From NCBI GenBank assembly GCA_947253155.1, contig CAMXYK010000009.1, forward strand, positions 1-50,764: 50,764 nucleotides of DNA, in the 5' to 3' direction. Every line of letters starts with the position of its first letter. Position 1 is the first letter of the stretch. The notes under the pieces were generated by a model. The model had not been told where the DNA came from, ran no database searches, and saw only the letters and a list, made by a program, of their open reading frames with translations. Below are positions 26,195 through 34,684 of the stretch, one piece after another. Origin of the DNA: an uncultured Bifidobacteriaceae bacterium. GTDB lineage: Bacteria > Actinomycetota > Actinomycetes > Actinomycetales > Bifidobacteriaceae. The position numbers were made by a program, and so were the translations under genes.

Positions 26195-26226
26195 GGAAAG
26201 TTAGTCAGAAGGAAAGTTAGTCAGAA
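26195..26226. repeat. 16-bp tandem duplication spanning a stop codon
   Basis: GGAAAGTTAGTCAGAA occurs at 26195-26210 and 26211-26226. The second copy contains the stop codon (26217-26219) and the final Pro-Ser-Asp codons of the histidine-kinase-like gene. Confidence 0.9.
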
Positions 26227-27485
26227 GGCAGACTAGGCAGCGCAAAACTTACCGTCGTGCCCTGCCCCGGCCTACTCCAAAGTGTTATATTTCCGCGATG
26301 TGTAAGCGCCACATGTTTAGCAATCGCAAGACCCAAGCCGACACCATCCTGACTTTTAGCATTCTGATTATTCGCACGATAAAATCGCTCGAAAATTCGC
26401 GACTGATCTTTTATATCAATACCAACGCCGCGATCAACCACGCGAATTACAGCGTACTGGCCGTCCGCAGAAAGCGCGGCAGATACTGAAACTGTAGAAT
26501 TTTGCGGCGAATACGTAATCGCATTTTCAACCAACTTGCGAATTGCAGCTTGAATCTGCTCAGCTTCTCCGCGCACACGCAAGGACGGATCCGCCTTAAA
26601 AATAATACGCACGCAAGAATCTTCAGCAAATGAAGAAACTTGCTTTTGGACGAAATCAAGCAAATTCGCAATAGAAAGCACTTTCGCAGACGAAATGTCT
26701 ATTGGATTTTGCGCGCGAACAAGCCAAAGTAAATCTTCAAGCATATGCTCAAGTTTTTTAGAAGATTTATTTGCGATTTGCGCGATTTCCTTAATTTTTT
26801 CTGCAGATACTTGATTATCTTGTAAAATCTTCGTAAGTTGCGTCAAGCTGCGAGTTGAGCTTATTAGCTGATCCGAAACATTGGAAATAAAGTCGTCGCG
26901 AGTTTGCGCAAAACGGCGCGCGGCGCTCGTATCCTCAATAATCACCACAACCATTCCGCGACCAACGCTGCCAACCGTAACAGTAAGCCAATTTGGTCTA
27001 GAAACAGTAGTTGATTCTTGAGATTCCTCCGCCACCGCGTAACGCTCAGGCGTAGAAGTAACCAAGGAAAAACGCTCGAATCCGCCGTAAGCGCGCACGG
27101 AATTAACCGCTTTAATTACGCGAGGCTGGCACAGAGAATCGTCACTAACAATGCCCAGCAAATAGGCCTCAGAACTTGCGCGAATTACGTCATTTTCGCA
27201 GTCGATTACAACGGTTGGCATGTTAAGCATGGCCAAAACTTGTGAAGCGTCGTCGCTTACGTCGTCACTTACGTCGTAATTTGCGTCATCCTTTTCGTTA
27301 TTTTCGTCATTTTGCGAACTGTAACGAGAGGCATAACGAGAGCCGAAAATCCTATTAAACGCGCGCAACAAAAAGCGCCAAACCGGCGAAAACCAATCCA
27401 GCGAAAGCACAAGAAGCGCAATCACAACGCATAGCGCAAGCACGCCGAACGCTATAAACACAACCACAGAAGAGTCTTGAGGCAT
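26217..27485 (-). CDS. Histidine-kinase-like sensor lacking the phospho-acceptor histidine
   Basis: The 422-residue product has an N-terminal transmembrane segment (about residues 7-30), a short Asp/Asn-rich linker, and a PAS-like domain at about 75-190 (MPTVVIDCENDVIRASSEA...VVVIIEDTS). A dimerisation region and an HATPase_c domain follow. In place of the usual F-x-x-N-(I/V)-S-H-E-L-(R/K)-T-P the H box reads FISNVSDQLISSTRS, so Asp205 (GAT) occupies the phospho-acceptor position. The ATP-binding boxes look intact: N box LVENAITYSP, G1 VVDRGVGI, F box RIFERFYR, G2 GVGLGLAI. The overall layout resembles the SenX3/PhoR branch. No response regulator gene is adjacent. The ATG at 27485 has no strong ribosome-binding site. 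A conventional autokinase is unlikely; a regulatory or allosteric role is inference. Confidence 0.85.
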   Translation of the reverse strand: MPQDSSVVVFIAFGVLALCVVIALLVLSLDWFSPVWRFLLRAFNRIFGSRYASRYSSQNDENNEKDDANYDVSDDVSDDASQVLAMLNMPTVVIDCENDVIRASSEAYLLGIVSDDSLCQPRVIKAVNSVRAYGGFERFSLVTSTPERYAVAEESQESTTVSRPNWLTVTVGSVGRGMVVVIIEDTSAARRFAQTRDDFISNVSDQLISSTRSLTQLTKILQDNQVSAEKIKEIAQIANKSSKKLEHMLEDLLWLVRAQNPIDISSAKVLSIANLLDFVQKQVSSFAEDSCVRIIFKADPSLRVRGEAEQIQAAIRKLVENAITYSPQNSTVSVSAALSADGQYAVIRVVDRGVGIDIKDQSRIFERFYRANNQNAKSQDGVGLGLAIAKHVALTHRGNITLWSRPGQGTTVSFALPSLPSD

Positions 27486-27579
27486 ACTCTTATATTCTCA
27501 TATTTCTTGAGATTTAGTAAATTTTTACTGAGATTCCGACATTTTCTTTACAACGCTGTAAAGCAACTGTCGCTATTTT

Positions 27580-28584
27580 CTACACAGATCCAAGATGATG
27601 CTGAGTTGCGTGCTCAGTTGCGTCGGAGCTGTCGCCATCAAACTCCCCCGCATCCGCTGCGTCAACTAGCGCGAGCGCAGCATCCGCAACATCAGGCCGC
27701 AACGCATCAAGCCAGTGAATGCGCGCATCTCGCCCAAACCAGCCCATCTGCTTGCGCGCAAGTCGCCGCGTTTTTTGCGCAATATCCTCAAAAGCCTCGT
27801 CCTCGCTCCACACGCCATCCAAATAATCCATAATCTGCTGGTAGCCGAGCGCACGAGCCGCCGTAACACCCAAACGCTCGCGAATTGCGCGCACTTCGTC
27901 CACAAAACCCTGCTCACGCATCAACTGCGTACGCAAATTCACGCGCTTATCCAAATCCTCACGATGCAAATCCAAACCAATTTGCACGCAATCAATCACA
28001 TACTTATAGCGCGGAAGCGTGGCGGAATAAGGCTTTCCGGTAAGCTCAATCACTTCAAGCGCGCGAATTGTGCGGCGAGGATTGCGCGCATCCATATGAG
28101 CCGCCGCAACCGGATCCTTCCTCTGCAACTCCGCAAAAAGCGCGCCTGCACCCTCCTTGCGCTCGCGCTCCTCCAAAGCCGCGCGAACAGACTCATCCGT
28201 GCCTGGGAATGTAATATCATCCACGGCAGCGCGCGCGTACAATCCCGAACCGCCAACTAAAATCGGCCTCACACCGCGCGATTGCAGCTCACGAATGCAC
28301 TTTCGCGCAAGATCTTGAAAGCGCGCGACAGTCATTGTTTCTTCCGGATCGATAATATCGAGCAAATGATGCGGCACTTCCGCTTGCTCCTGAGCGCTCG
28401 CCTTCGCAGTACCAATATCCATATGCCGGTACATTTGGTACGCGTCTGCGTTGATGATTTCCGCGCGCACGCCGCGTTCAGCTAGTTTTTTCGCCAGCGT
28501 AATGCCAAGACTCGTTTTGCCGGAAGCTGTAGGGCCTACGATTGAAATCACTTTCGGTACGTGATTCTGCTTATTTTCCGCCAC
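27580..28584 (-). CDS. miaA: tRNA dimethylallyltransferase
   Basis: Adds a dimethylallyl group to N6 of A37 in tRNAs reading UNN codons. The P-loop IVGPTASGKTSL, the INADAYQMY motif, DIGTAKAS and the conserved LVGGSGLYARA are present, and the insertion domain follows. I prefer GTG at 28584 (AAGGAG at 6-nt spacing), giving 334 residues; the frame also allows GTG at 28602, but the Shine-Dalgarno would then lie inside the gene. The C-terminal ~30 residues are low complexity (Asp/Ala/Ser/His). It follows the alarmone synthetase gene in the same direction with a ~79-bp gap. Confidence 0.93.
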   Translation of the reverse strand: MAENKQNHVPKVISIVGPTASGKTSLGITLAKKLAERGVRAEIINADAYQMYRHMDIGTAKASAQEQAEVPHHLLDIIDPEETMTVARFQDLARKCIRELQSRGVRPILVGGSGLYARAAVDDITFPGTDESVRAALEERERKEGAGALFAELQRKDPVAAAHMDARNPRRTIRALEVIELTGKPYSATLPRYKYVIDCVQIGLDLHREDLDKRVNLRTQLMREQGFVDEVRAIRERLGVTAARALGYQQIMDYLDGVWSEDEAFEDIAQKTRRLARKQMGWFGRDARIHWLDALRPDVADAALALVDAADAGEFDGDSSDATEHATQHHLGSV

Positions 28585-28663
28585 GTCACGCTCCTTCAAC
28601 ACGGCACGCTTTCAATGAATATTTATCTTAAATACTATAATCCCGAGACCGCTGCAACGATTC

Positions 28664-29500
28664 TCACGCTTTGCTATTTGGGGCTTCTTCAGCTCGAGGA
28701 GCGCCGTTAATATCGCGGTGAATTCCCTGCATCTGCGCCTCAATATTTTGCAAACTGCGCGCGCAATCAAGCAAAGTCTGCGAATGCTCAGCCAACTTAG
28801 CATCCGGCAAACCGGCTTTATAGCGCAAAGCGTGCTCCAAGCTAGCCCAATAATCCATTGCAATTGTGCGGAATTGCACCTCAACCGGCGTGTAATGCGC
28901 GCCCGACGACAAGAACACAGGCACTGCGTAAATCACGTGCAAACTGCGGTAACCATTTGGCTTAGGATTTTTAATATAATCCTTTACTTGCAACACCTGA
29001 ATGTCGGTTTGCTTAGAAAGGTACTGCGCTACGGAATACACGTCGTCGCAATAATTGCATATGACGCGAATGCCGGCGACGTCGAAAAGATTATCGCGTA
29101 TTGAGCGCGTAGAAATGTCGAGATGTCTGCGCTGCAACTTTTCAAAAATCGAGTGAACTGATTTAAGGCGGCGCTCCATGTGGTGAATTGGATCGTGTGA
29201 GAAGCGCACTTGGAACTCGCTGTCGAGAATCTCGAGCTTTGTGCTGATTTCGTACATTGCGCCTTCATACACTTGCATCATGTTTACGAATTCGTCGATT
29301 TGATCTTCCGGCAGCATTGGGGAGTTGGATTTGCCGCAGTTTGGGCAATTATGCAAAGCGTGCTCGTGCTCGTGTTCACGCTGCTCGTGCGTATTTGTAT
29401 TAGTATTATTTTCAACGCCCTGCTCACTAATTGCTTCGTTGCTATGAAGGCGAGCGTACAGCTCTGCTGCGTTTACGCGATTATGACGATCAAGTATCAC
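28664..29500 (-). CDS. Small alarmone synthetase ((p)ppGpp synthetase, RelP/RelQ-like)
   Basis: Transfers pyrophosphate from ATP to GDP or GTP to make (p)ppGpp; synthetase domain only, without the hydrolase or TGS/ACT domains of long RelA/SpoT proteins. Diagnostic segments are the HMERRLKSVHSIFEKLQRR helix, NLFDVAGIRVIC, the G-loop PKPNGYRSLHV and VEVQFRTIAMDYWASLEHALRY. The N-terminal ~62 residues form an atypical extension rich in Asn/Thr/His/Glu with HEHEHALHNCPNCGKS, a possible metal-binding site. The GTG at 29500 has no ribosome-binding site, but TATTAT ends 8 bp upstream, hinting at a leaderless transcript. A shorter start at the ATG at 29317 (MLPEDQIDE) cannot be excluded. Divergent from the BI-1-like gene. 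Confidence 0.88.
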   Translation of the reverse strand: MILDRHNRVNAAELYARLHSNEAISEQGVENNTNTNTHEQREHEHEHALHNCPNCGKSNSPMLPEDQIDEFVNMMQVYEGAMYEISTKLEILDSEFQVRFSHDPIHHMERRLKSVHSIFEKLQRRHLDISTRSIRDNLFDVAGIRVICNYCDDVYSVAQYLSKQTDIQVLQVKDYIKNPKPNGYRSLHVIYAVPVFLSSGAHYTPVEVQFRTIAMDYWASLEHALRYKAGLPDAKLAEHSQTLLDCARSLQNIEAQMQGIHRDINGAPRAEEAPNSKA

Positions 29501-29508
29501 GTTTTTCT

Positions 29509-29514
29509 ATAATA
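29509..29514 (-). promoter_or_regulatory. Candidate -10 element of the alarmone synthetase gene
   Basis: TATTAT on the minus strand lies 8 bp from the GTG at 29500, placing the likely transcription start at or next to the start codon. No Shine-Dalgarno sequence is present. Confidence 0.3.
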
Positions 29515-29672
29515 CTCTAGAAACTGCTAAACTGTAAAAGAACCTATAGTCTATTTGTGCAAACGTACTAAATTGCGTTACATTTTTTAGCATTTTTTAA
29601 GATGCGTCATTTAGAATGTTATGAGAACGTTGTCTTGACAGCGTTTTATTTCATGGCTGTTAAGGAGAAATT

Positions 29673-30419
29673 ATGACAAACTTTACTCAAGATTATTACG
29701 GGAACAGCGCTCCCGAAGTAATCGACACTAATGCCACGTATGCTTTTGAAGAAGCAAAAAGAGTTTCTGTAGGCCGCACTTATGGCGAAATGACGCTGGG
29801 TCTTATTGTTACTACTCTCGTGGCAATGATTACGCAAACTGGTAATTTATTCTTGAACTTTATGCTTGCAACTCGCGGCTGGGGCTGGCTTTTGCTAATC
29901 GGCGCGCAAGTTGTCATATCTATTTTTATGGGCACTCGCATTATGAAGATGAGCACTACTACTGCGCGCGTTCTGTTTTACGTTTATTCGGCGCTGACTG
30001 GTTTTACGCTCAGCACTATTTTTATGACGTTTAGTTTAGGTTCGATTGCGCTCGTATTTGCGTTAACTGCAGGATTCTTCCTTTGCTTGACTATGCTTGC
30101 GCTTACTACAAAAAAGGATTTGCTTAAAGCAGGTCCGATTCTTATGGTTGCGCTTGTTGTATTAGTTATTACGCAAGTTATTTTGATGTTCGTTGCTCCT
30201 GCCGCAGGAGTGTTGCGAATTGTTGCTGCTATTGGAATCTTAATTTTTGCTGGTCTTACTGCTTATGATGCGCAAGCAACTCGCTCGCTTCTTGATCAGT
30301 ACGCAAATCAGCCGGAAATGATAAAGAAGCTTTCTATTTTCTGCGCTTTCCAGCTTTATTTGGACTTCATTAATATGTTTATTTACTTGCTAGAATTGCT
30401 TGGAAATAATAGAGACTAA
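29673..30419 (+). CDS. BAX inhibitor-1/YccA family membrane protein
   Basis: The 248-residue product has a soluble ~38-residue N-terminus followed by seven hydrophobic segments. The C-terminal part (ILIFAGLTAYDAQATR...LSIFCAFQLYLDFINMFIYLLELLG) carries the conserved Asp-containing signature of UPF0005/BI-1 proteins. Members are implicated in pH-dependent calcium leak or membrane-protein quality control; the role here is unknown. AAGGAGAAATT immediately precedes the ATG. A TTGACA lies at 29635-29640, but the spacing to any -10 is not convincing. Its terminator is at 30455-30484. One of only two plus-strand protein genes supported in the window. Confidence 0.9.
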   Translation: MTNFTQDYYGNSAPEVIDTNATYAFEEAKRVSVGRTYGEMTLGLIVTTLVAMITQTGNLFLNFMLATRGWGWLLLIGAQVVISIFMGTRIMKMSTTTARVLFYVYSALTGFTLSTIFMTFSLGSIALVFALTAGFFLCLTMLALTTKKDLLKAGPILMVALVVLVITQVILMFVAPAAGVLRIVAAIGILIFAGLTAYDAQATRSLLDQYANQPEMIKKLSIFCAFQLYLDFINMFIYLLELLGNNRD

Positions 30420-30454
30420 ATTGATTACTGAATATCTAACTAAATAACTAACTA

Positions 30455-30484
30455 ACCCTGCTGAATTCATTCGGCAGGGTTTTA
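30455..30484 (+). terminator. Terminator of the BI-1-like gene
   Basis: ACCCTGCTGAAT pairs with ATTCGGCAGGGT (12 bp with one G-U, 2-nt centre) and is followed by TTTTATT. Confidence 0.85.
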
Positions 30485-30496
30485 TTATGCGCTCTT

Positions 30497-30588
30497 CGCT
30501 CCAAACACGAGACAAATTACCCACGTTTGGAGCGCTAACCACGCCAATTCGCTCCAAACATGAGAAAAGTTGCGCAAGTTTGGAGCGA
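30497..30588. repeat. 53-bp tandem repeat array 3 (two copies)
   Basis: CGCTCCAAACA(C/T)GAGA begins with CTCCAAA at 30499 and 30552, exactly 53 bp apart. Each copy closes with TTTGGAGCG (second at 30579-30587). The array lies between two convergent terminators and so is outside both flanking transcripts. Confidence 0.92.
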
Positions 30589-30601
30589 GTAAGAATACAA
30601 C

Positions 30602-30634
30602 AAAAGACCCCACGAGTTTCCTCGCGGGGTCTTT
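30602..30634 (-). terminator. Terminator of the str operon after tuf
   Basis: AAAGACCCC...GGGGTCTTT forms a long stem capped by CGAGGAAACTCG, followed on the minus strand by TTTTGTTG. It lies 37 bp beyond the tuf stop codon. Confidence 0.9.
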
Positions 30635-30670
30635 GTTAAGCCTTAGCTAATACTTTCAGTTAAGAAAATA

Positions 30671-31870
30671 CTAGGCAAGAATCTTGGTCACACGACCGGA
30701 ACCAACGGTACGGCCACCTTCACGAACTGCGAAGGTCAAGCCCTCTTCCATTGCGATGGCCTGGATCAACTCAACAGTGAATGTTGCGTGATCGCCTGGC
30801 TGAACCATCTCAACGCCGTCTGGCAAGGTGATAACGCCGGTGACGTCGGTGGTGCGGAAGTAGAACTGTGGGCGGTAGTTGGAGAAGAACGGCGAGTGAC
30901 GGCCGCCTTCGTCCTTGGTCAAGACGTAAACTTCGCCTTCGAACTTGGTGTGTGGGGTCACAGAACCTGGAGCAGCCACAACCTGACCACGCTCAACGTC
31001 GGTACGGTTGATACCACGGAGAAGAAGACCAGTGTTATCGCCAGCTTCTGCCTCATCCATCTGCTTGTGGAAGGTCTCGATGGAGGTAACGGTGGTGGTC
31101 TGGGTGTCACGCAAGCCAACGATCTCAACTGGGGTGTTGATTGGGAGCTTACCACGCTCAACACGACCGGTAACAACGGTACCACGACCGGAGATGGTGA
31201 ACACATCTTCGATTGGCATCAAGAATGGCTTGTCAAGATCGTGAACTGGGGTTGGGATGTACTCGTCAACAGCCTTCATGAGTTCCTTGACGGTCTCTAC
31301 CCACTTGTCGTGATCTGGAGCGTCATCGTGCAAAGCACCGTAAGCAGAGGTGCGGATGACTGGGCAGTCGCGATCGAAGCCGTTTTCTTCGAGGAGGTCA
31401 CGAACCTCTTCTTCAACGAGGTCAATAAGCTCTGGGTCATCAACCATATCGCACTTGTTCAAAGCGACGAGGATCTTCGGGACACCGACCTGCTTTGCGA
31501 GCAAAACGTGCTCACGGGTCTGAGCCATAGGACCATCGGTAGCAGCAACCACGAGGATTGCGCCATCCATCTGAGCAGCACCGGTGATCATGTTCTTAAC
31601 GTAATCAGCGTGGCCTGGAGCGTCCACGTGAGCGTAGTGACGCTCAGCGGTCTGATACTCGATGTGTGCGATGTTGATGGTAATACCGCGTTCCTTCTCT
31701 TCTGGAGCGGCATCAATCTGATCGAAGTCATACTGAGGGTTCAGATCAGGATATTCGCTGTGCAGCACCTTAGAAATAGCCGCGGTCAAGGTAGTCTTAC
31801 CGTGATCGACGTGGCCAATGGTACCAATGTTAACATGCGGCTTAGTACGCTCGTACTTTTCCTTTGCCAT
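30671..31870 (-). CDS. tuf: Elongation factor Tu
   Basis: Delivers aminoacyl-tRNA to the ribosome as a GTP complex. The 399-residue product starts MAKEKYERTKPHVN at the ATG at 31870, preceded by AGGAGGA; an in-frame extension to 31909 is not real. GTPase motifs are GHVDHGKTT (G1), DAPGHADYVKNM (G3) and NKCDMVDD (G4). Domains 2 and 3 are complete, ending VGSGRVTKILA. Codon use is strongly biased, as expected for a highly expressed gene. It ends the str operon; the 168-bp gap from fusA contains its own probable promoter and two inverted repeats. Confidence 0.98.
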   Translation of the reverse strand: MAKEKYERTKPHVNIGTIGHVDHGKTTLTAAISKVLHSEYPDLNPQYDFDQIDAAPEEKERGITINIAHIEYQTAERHYAHVDAPGHADYVKNMITGAAQMDGAILVVAATDGPMAQTREHVLLAKQVGVPKILVALNKCDMVDDPELIDLVEEEVRDLLEENGFDRDCPVIRTSAYGALHDDAPDHDKWVETVKELMKAVDEYIPTPVHDLDKPFLMPIEDVFTISGRGTVVTGRVERGKLPINTPVEIVGLRDTQTTTVTSIETFHKQMDEAEAGDNTGLLLRGINRTDVERGQVVAAPGSVTPHTKFEGEVYVLTKDEGGRHSPFFSNYRPQFYFRTTDVTGVITLPDGVEMVQPGDHATFTVELIQAIAMEEGLTFAVREGGRTVGSGRVTKILA

Positions 31871-31932
31871 GTGTTTGTCCTCCTGGACGTCTCGTAGTTT
31901 GCCTCGCACATTTGTGAGAGGTCTTTCGCTAC

Positions 31933-31961
31933 ATATTACTGGGTTTCTGGGTTAGGTGCCA
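31933..31961 (-). promoter_or_regulatory. Internal promoter for tuf
   Basis: On the minus strand, TGGCAC (31956-31961) and TAATAT (31933-31938) are separated by exactly 17 bp. The implied leader is about 55 nt. The -35 departs from TTGACA, so this is moderate evidence. Confidence 0.45.
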
Positions 31962-31979
31962 CTTCGGTGCCAGAACCCA

Positions 31980-32006
31980 GTCAACGTAGGAAATTCTAGC
32001 GTTGAC
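31980..32006. other. Inverted repeat in the fusA-tuf gap
   Basis: GTCAACG (31980-31986) and CGTTGAC (32000-32006) form 7-bp arms around 13 bp, 32 bp after the fusA stop. A second hairpin with CTGGGTT/AACCCAG arms lies just beyond it. There is no T run, so processing or attenuation is as likely as termination. Confidence 0.45.
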
Positions 32007-32038
32007 CGGGGACAGAAAACACCGAAGTAGCGTGCGCT

Positions 32039-34168
32039 TTATTCGCCGCGCTGAGCCTTAATAATCTCGTCCGAAACGGCCTTCGGGACCTCTGCGTAAG
32101 AGTCCATCTGCATGGTGAACATTGCGCGGCCCTGAGTCTTGGAACGAAGATCGCCAATGTAGCCGAACATTTCGCTCAGCGGCACCTTGGCGTCGATGAC
32201 CTTTACGCCGGTTGCATCAGTCATAGACTGAATGTTACCGCGGCGAGAGTTCAAATCGCCCATGACATCGCCCATGTACTCTTCTGGAGTACGGACTTCG
32301 ACTGCCATAATTGGTTCGAGAATTACCGGATTAGCCTTTGGAGCAGCTTCCTTGAAGCACATGGAACCTGCAATCTTGAAGGCCATTTCCGAAGAATCGA
32401 CATCGTGAGTCTGACCGTCGGTGACGGTTGCCTTTACGCCCACAACTGGGAAGCCAGCCAACACTCCGGATTCCATAGCTTCCTGCACACCTGCGTCGAT
32501 GGAAGGAATGAATTCCTTGGTGATGTGGCCACCGGTAACTTCGTTGAAGAACTGGTAGGTTTCGCCAGATTCGGTATCGAGAGGCTCGAAGTTCATCAAA
32601 ACCTTTGCGAACTGACCAGAACCACCGGTCTGCTTCTTGTGAGTGTATTCCTGGTTCATAACAGCCTTACGAATGGTTTCGCGGTAAGCAACCTGTGGCT
32701 TACCAACATTCGCTTCTACCTTGAACTCACGGCGCATACGATCAACGATAATATCAAGCTGAAGCTCGCCCATACCGGAAATCAAAGTCTGACCGGATTC
32801 TTCATCAGTCTTAACCTGGAATGTAGGATCCTCGTCAGAAAGCTTAGCCAAAGCCAAGCTCATCTTTTCCTGATCAGCCTTCGTCTTTGGCTCCACAGCC
32901 ACCTCGATAACAGGATCTGGGAAGGTCATGGATTCCAAGGAGATTGGGTTCTTTTCATCGCACAAGGTATCACCAGTGCTGACGTTCTTCAAACCAACGA
33001 AGGTGTAGATGTTGCCGGCTTCTGCGGAATCTACAGGATTTTCCTTATCAGCGTGCATCTGGAAGATCTTACCAACGCGTTCCTTCTTGGACTTCGTGGA
33101 ATCGTACACGGAATCGCCTGGCTTAACTTCGCCAGAGTAAACGCGCACGAACACGAGCTTGCCGTAGAACGGATGGGTGGAAATCTTGAAGACCAAAGCT
33201 GCGAATGGATCGGTGTTCACTGGCTTACGGTCGATTTCAACGGATTCGTCGCCTGGCTTGAAGCCCTTAATGGATGGAACATCCTCTGGGCTTGGAAGGA
33301 AGTCAACAACAGCATCCAGCATTGGCTGAACACCCTTATCCTTGAATGCAGAACCGCAAGTTACTGGGAAGGCCTTACGTTCGATTGTAAGCTTACGAAT
33401 ACCAGCGCGCATTTCTTCTTCAGTAAGTTCGCCGGATTCGAGATACTTCTCAACCAATTCGTCATCGGCTTCAGCAACCTGATCCATAAGCTCGGCACGA
33501 TACTCTTCTGCACGTTCTTGCAAATCTGCAGGAATGTCGACGGTGTCATAGTGAGCACCCATATCGTCCTTAACGTCATTCCAGACGTAAGCCTTCATAC
33601 GAATCAAGTCAACAACACCAGTGAAGTCGTTTTCAGCACCGATTGGAAGCTGAATAACGAGTGGGGTTGCGCCGAGCTTCTCTTTGATGGTCTTGACGGA
33701 GTAGTAGAAATCAGCGCCAAGCTTATCCATCTTGTTAATGAAGCAAATACGTGGAACGCTATACTTATCTGCCTGACGCCACACGGTTTCAGACTGAGGT
33801 TCCACGCCTTCCTTGCCGTCGAAGACTGCAACAGCACCATCGAGAACACGAAGGGAACGCTCCACCTCAGCGGTGAAGTCCACGTGGCCTGGGGTATCGA
33901 TGATGTTGATCTGGTAACGGTCATCAACGTCATGAGTTTGACGCTTCCAGAAGCAGGTGGTTGCAGCAGACTGAATAGTAATACCGCGTTCCTGCTCCTG
34001 AGCCATGAAGTCCATGGTAGAAGCACCATCATGGGTTTCACCGATCTTGTAATTCTTACCAGTGTAGTAAAGAATACGTTCGGTGGTAGTAGTCTTACCA
34101 GCATCGATGTGTGCCATGATGCCGATATTACGAACCATATTCAGGTCGTTAAGCACATCTTGTGCCAT
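32039..34168 (-). CDS. fusA: Elongation factor G
   Basis: GTPase driving ribosomal translocation and, with RRF, ribosome recycling. The 709-residue product has G1 AHIDAGKTTTTERIL, switch II DTPGHVDFTAEVERS and G4 NKMDKLGADF, followed by domains II-V. Length and motifs are normal. AAGGATAAGAAT precedes the ATG at 34168, 42 bp after rpsG. Third gene of the str operon. Confidence 0.98.
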   Translation of the reverse strand: MAQDVLNDLNMVRNIGIMAHIDAGKTTTTERILYYTGKNYKIGETHDGASTMDFMAQEQERGITIQSAATTCFWKRQTHDVDDRYQINIIDTPGHVDFTAEVERSLRVLDGAVAVFDGKEGVEPQSETVWRQADKYSVPRICFINKMDKLGADFYYSVKTIKEKLGATPLVIQLPIGAENDFTGVVDLIRMKAYVWNDVKDDMGAHYDTVDIPADLQERAEEYRAELMDQVAEADDELVEKYLESGELTEEEMRAGIRKLTIERKAFPVTCGSAFKDKGVQPMLDAVVDFLPSPEDVPSIKGFKPGDESVEIDRKPVNTDPFAALVFKISTHPFYGKLVFVRVYSGEVKPGDSVYDSTKSKKERVGKIFQMHADKENPVDSAEAGNIYTFVGLKNVSTGDTLCDEKNPISLESMTFPDPVIEVAVEPKTKADQEKMSLALAKLSDEDPTFQVKTDEESGQTLISGMGELQLDIIVDRMRREFKVEANVGKPQVAYRETIRKAVMNQEYTHKKQTGGSGQFAKVLMNFEPLDTESGETYQFFNEVTGGHITKEFIPSIDAGVQEAMESGVLAGFPVVGVKATVTDGQTHDVDSSEMAFKIAGSMCFKEAAPKANPVILEPIMAVEVRTPEEYMGDVMGDLNSRRGNIQSMTDATGVKVIDAKVPLSEMFGYIGDLRSKTQGRAMFTMQMDSYAEVPKAVSDEIIKAQRGE

Positions 34169-34210
34169 ATTCTTATCCTTAGCTCTTTAAGATACCGATT
34201 ATCTTGTGGA

Positions 34211-34681
34211 TTACCAGCGATAGTGAGCAAAAGCCTTGTTTGCTTCTGCCATCTTGTGGGTATCCTCGCGGCGCTTCACAGAAGCACCCAAGCCATTGGA
34301 GGCATCGAGAATTTCGTTGGCCAAACGCTCAGCCATTGTCTTCTCACGACGAACGCGGGAGAAGTCAGTAAGCCAGCGGAGGGAAAGAGTGTTTGCACGA
34401 GCAGGCTTAACTTCGACTGGCACCTGGTAGGTTGCACCACCGACGCGGCGGGAACGAACCTCAAGGCTTGGACGAATGTTATCAAGAGCGCGCTTCAAAA
34501 CAGAAACTGGCTCCTGCTCGGTCTTTGCCTTCACCTGCTCAAGAGCGGTGTAGACGATGTTTTCTGCGATGGACTTCTTACCATCGAGAAGAATTTTATT
34601 AATCAACTGAGCCACGACGGTCGAGCCGTAGATTGGATCAGGAAGCAGCTGATGCTTTTTTGCAGGTCCTTTACGTGACAT
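34211..34681 (-). CDS. rpsG: Ribosomal protein uS7
   Basis: A 156-residue 30S protein that organises the 3' major domain of 16S rRNA. It starts MSRKGPAKKHQLLPDPIYGS and ends with an alkaline helix (EANKAFAHYRW), both standard. It begins 3 bp after the rpsL stop codon, with a GAAGG inside the rpsL end as ribosome-binding site, consistent with translational coupling. In other bacteria S7 is the autoregulator of this operon. Confidence 0.97.
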   Translation of the reverse strand: MSRKGPAKKHQLLPDPIYGSTVVAQLINKILLDGKKSIAENIVYTALEQVKAKTEQEPVSVLKRALDNIRPSLEVRSRRVGGATYQVPVEVKPARANTLSLRWLTDFSRVRREKTMAERLANEILDASNGLGASVKRREDTHKMAEANKAFAHYRW

Positions 34682-34684
34682 GTT

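Noticed and set aside
29635..29661. TTGACA-17-TGTTAA promoter for the BI-1-like gene
   Set aside because: The implied transcription start would fall inside the ribosome-binding site, so a working leader is not possible with this pair.
30788..31897. A 369-codon open frame on the plus strand opposite tuf
   Set aside because: Same effect of EF-Tu codon bias; no ribosome-binding site or family resemblance.
32405..34678. A 757-codon open frame on the plus strand opposite rpsG and fusA
   Set aside because: It is fully antisense to two certain genes. Strong codon bias in highly expressed genes removes stops from the opposite strand, and the translation has no recognisable domain.
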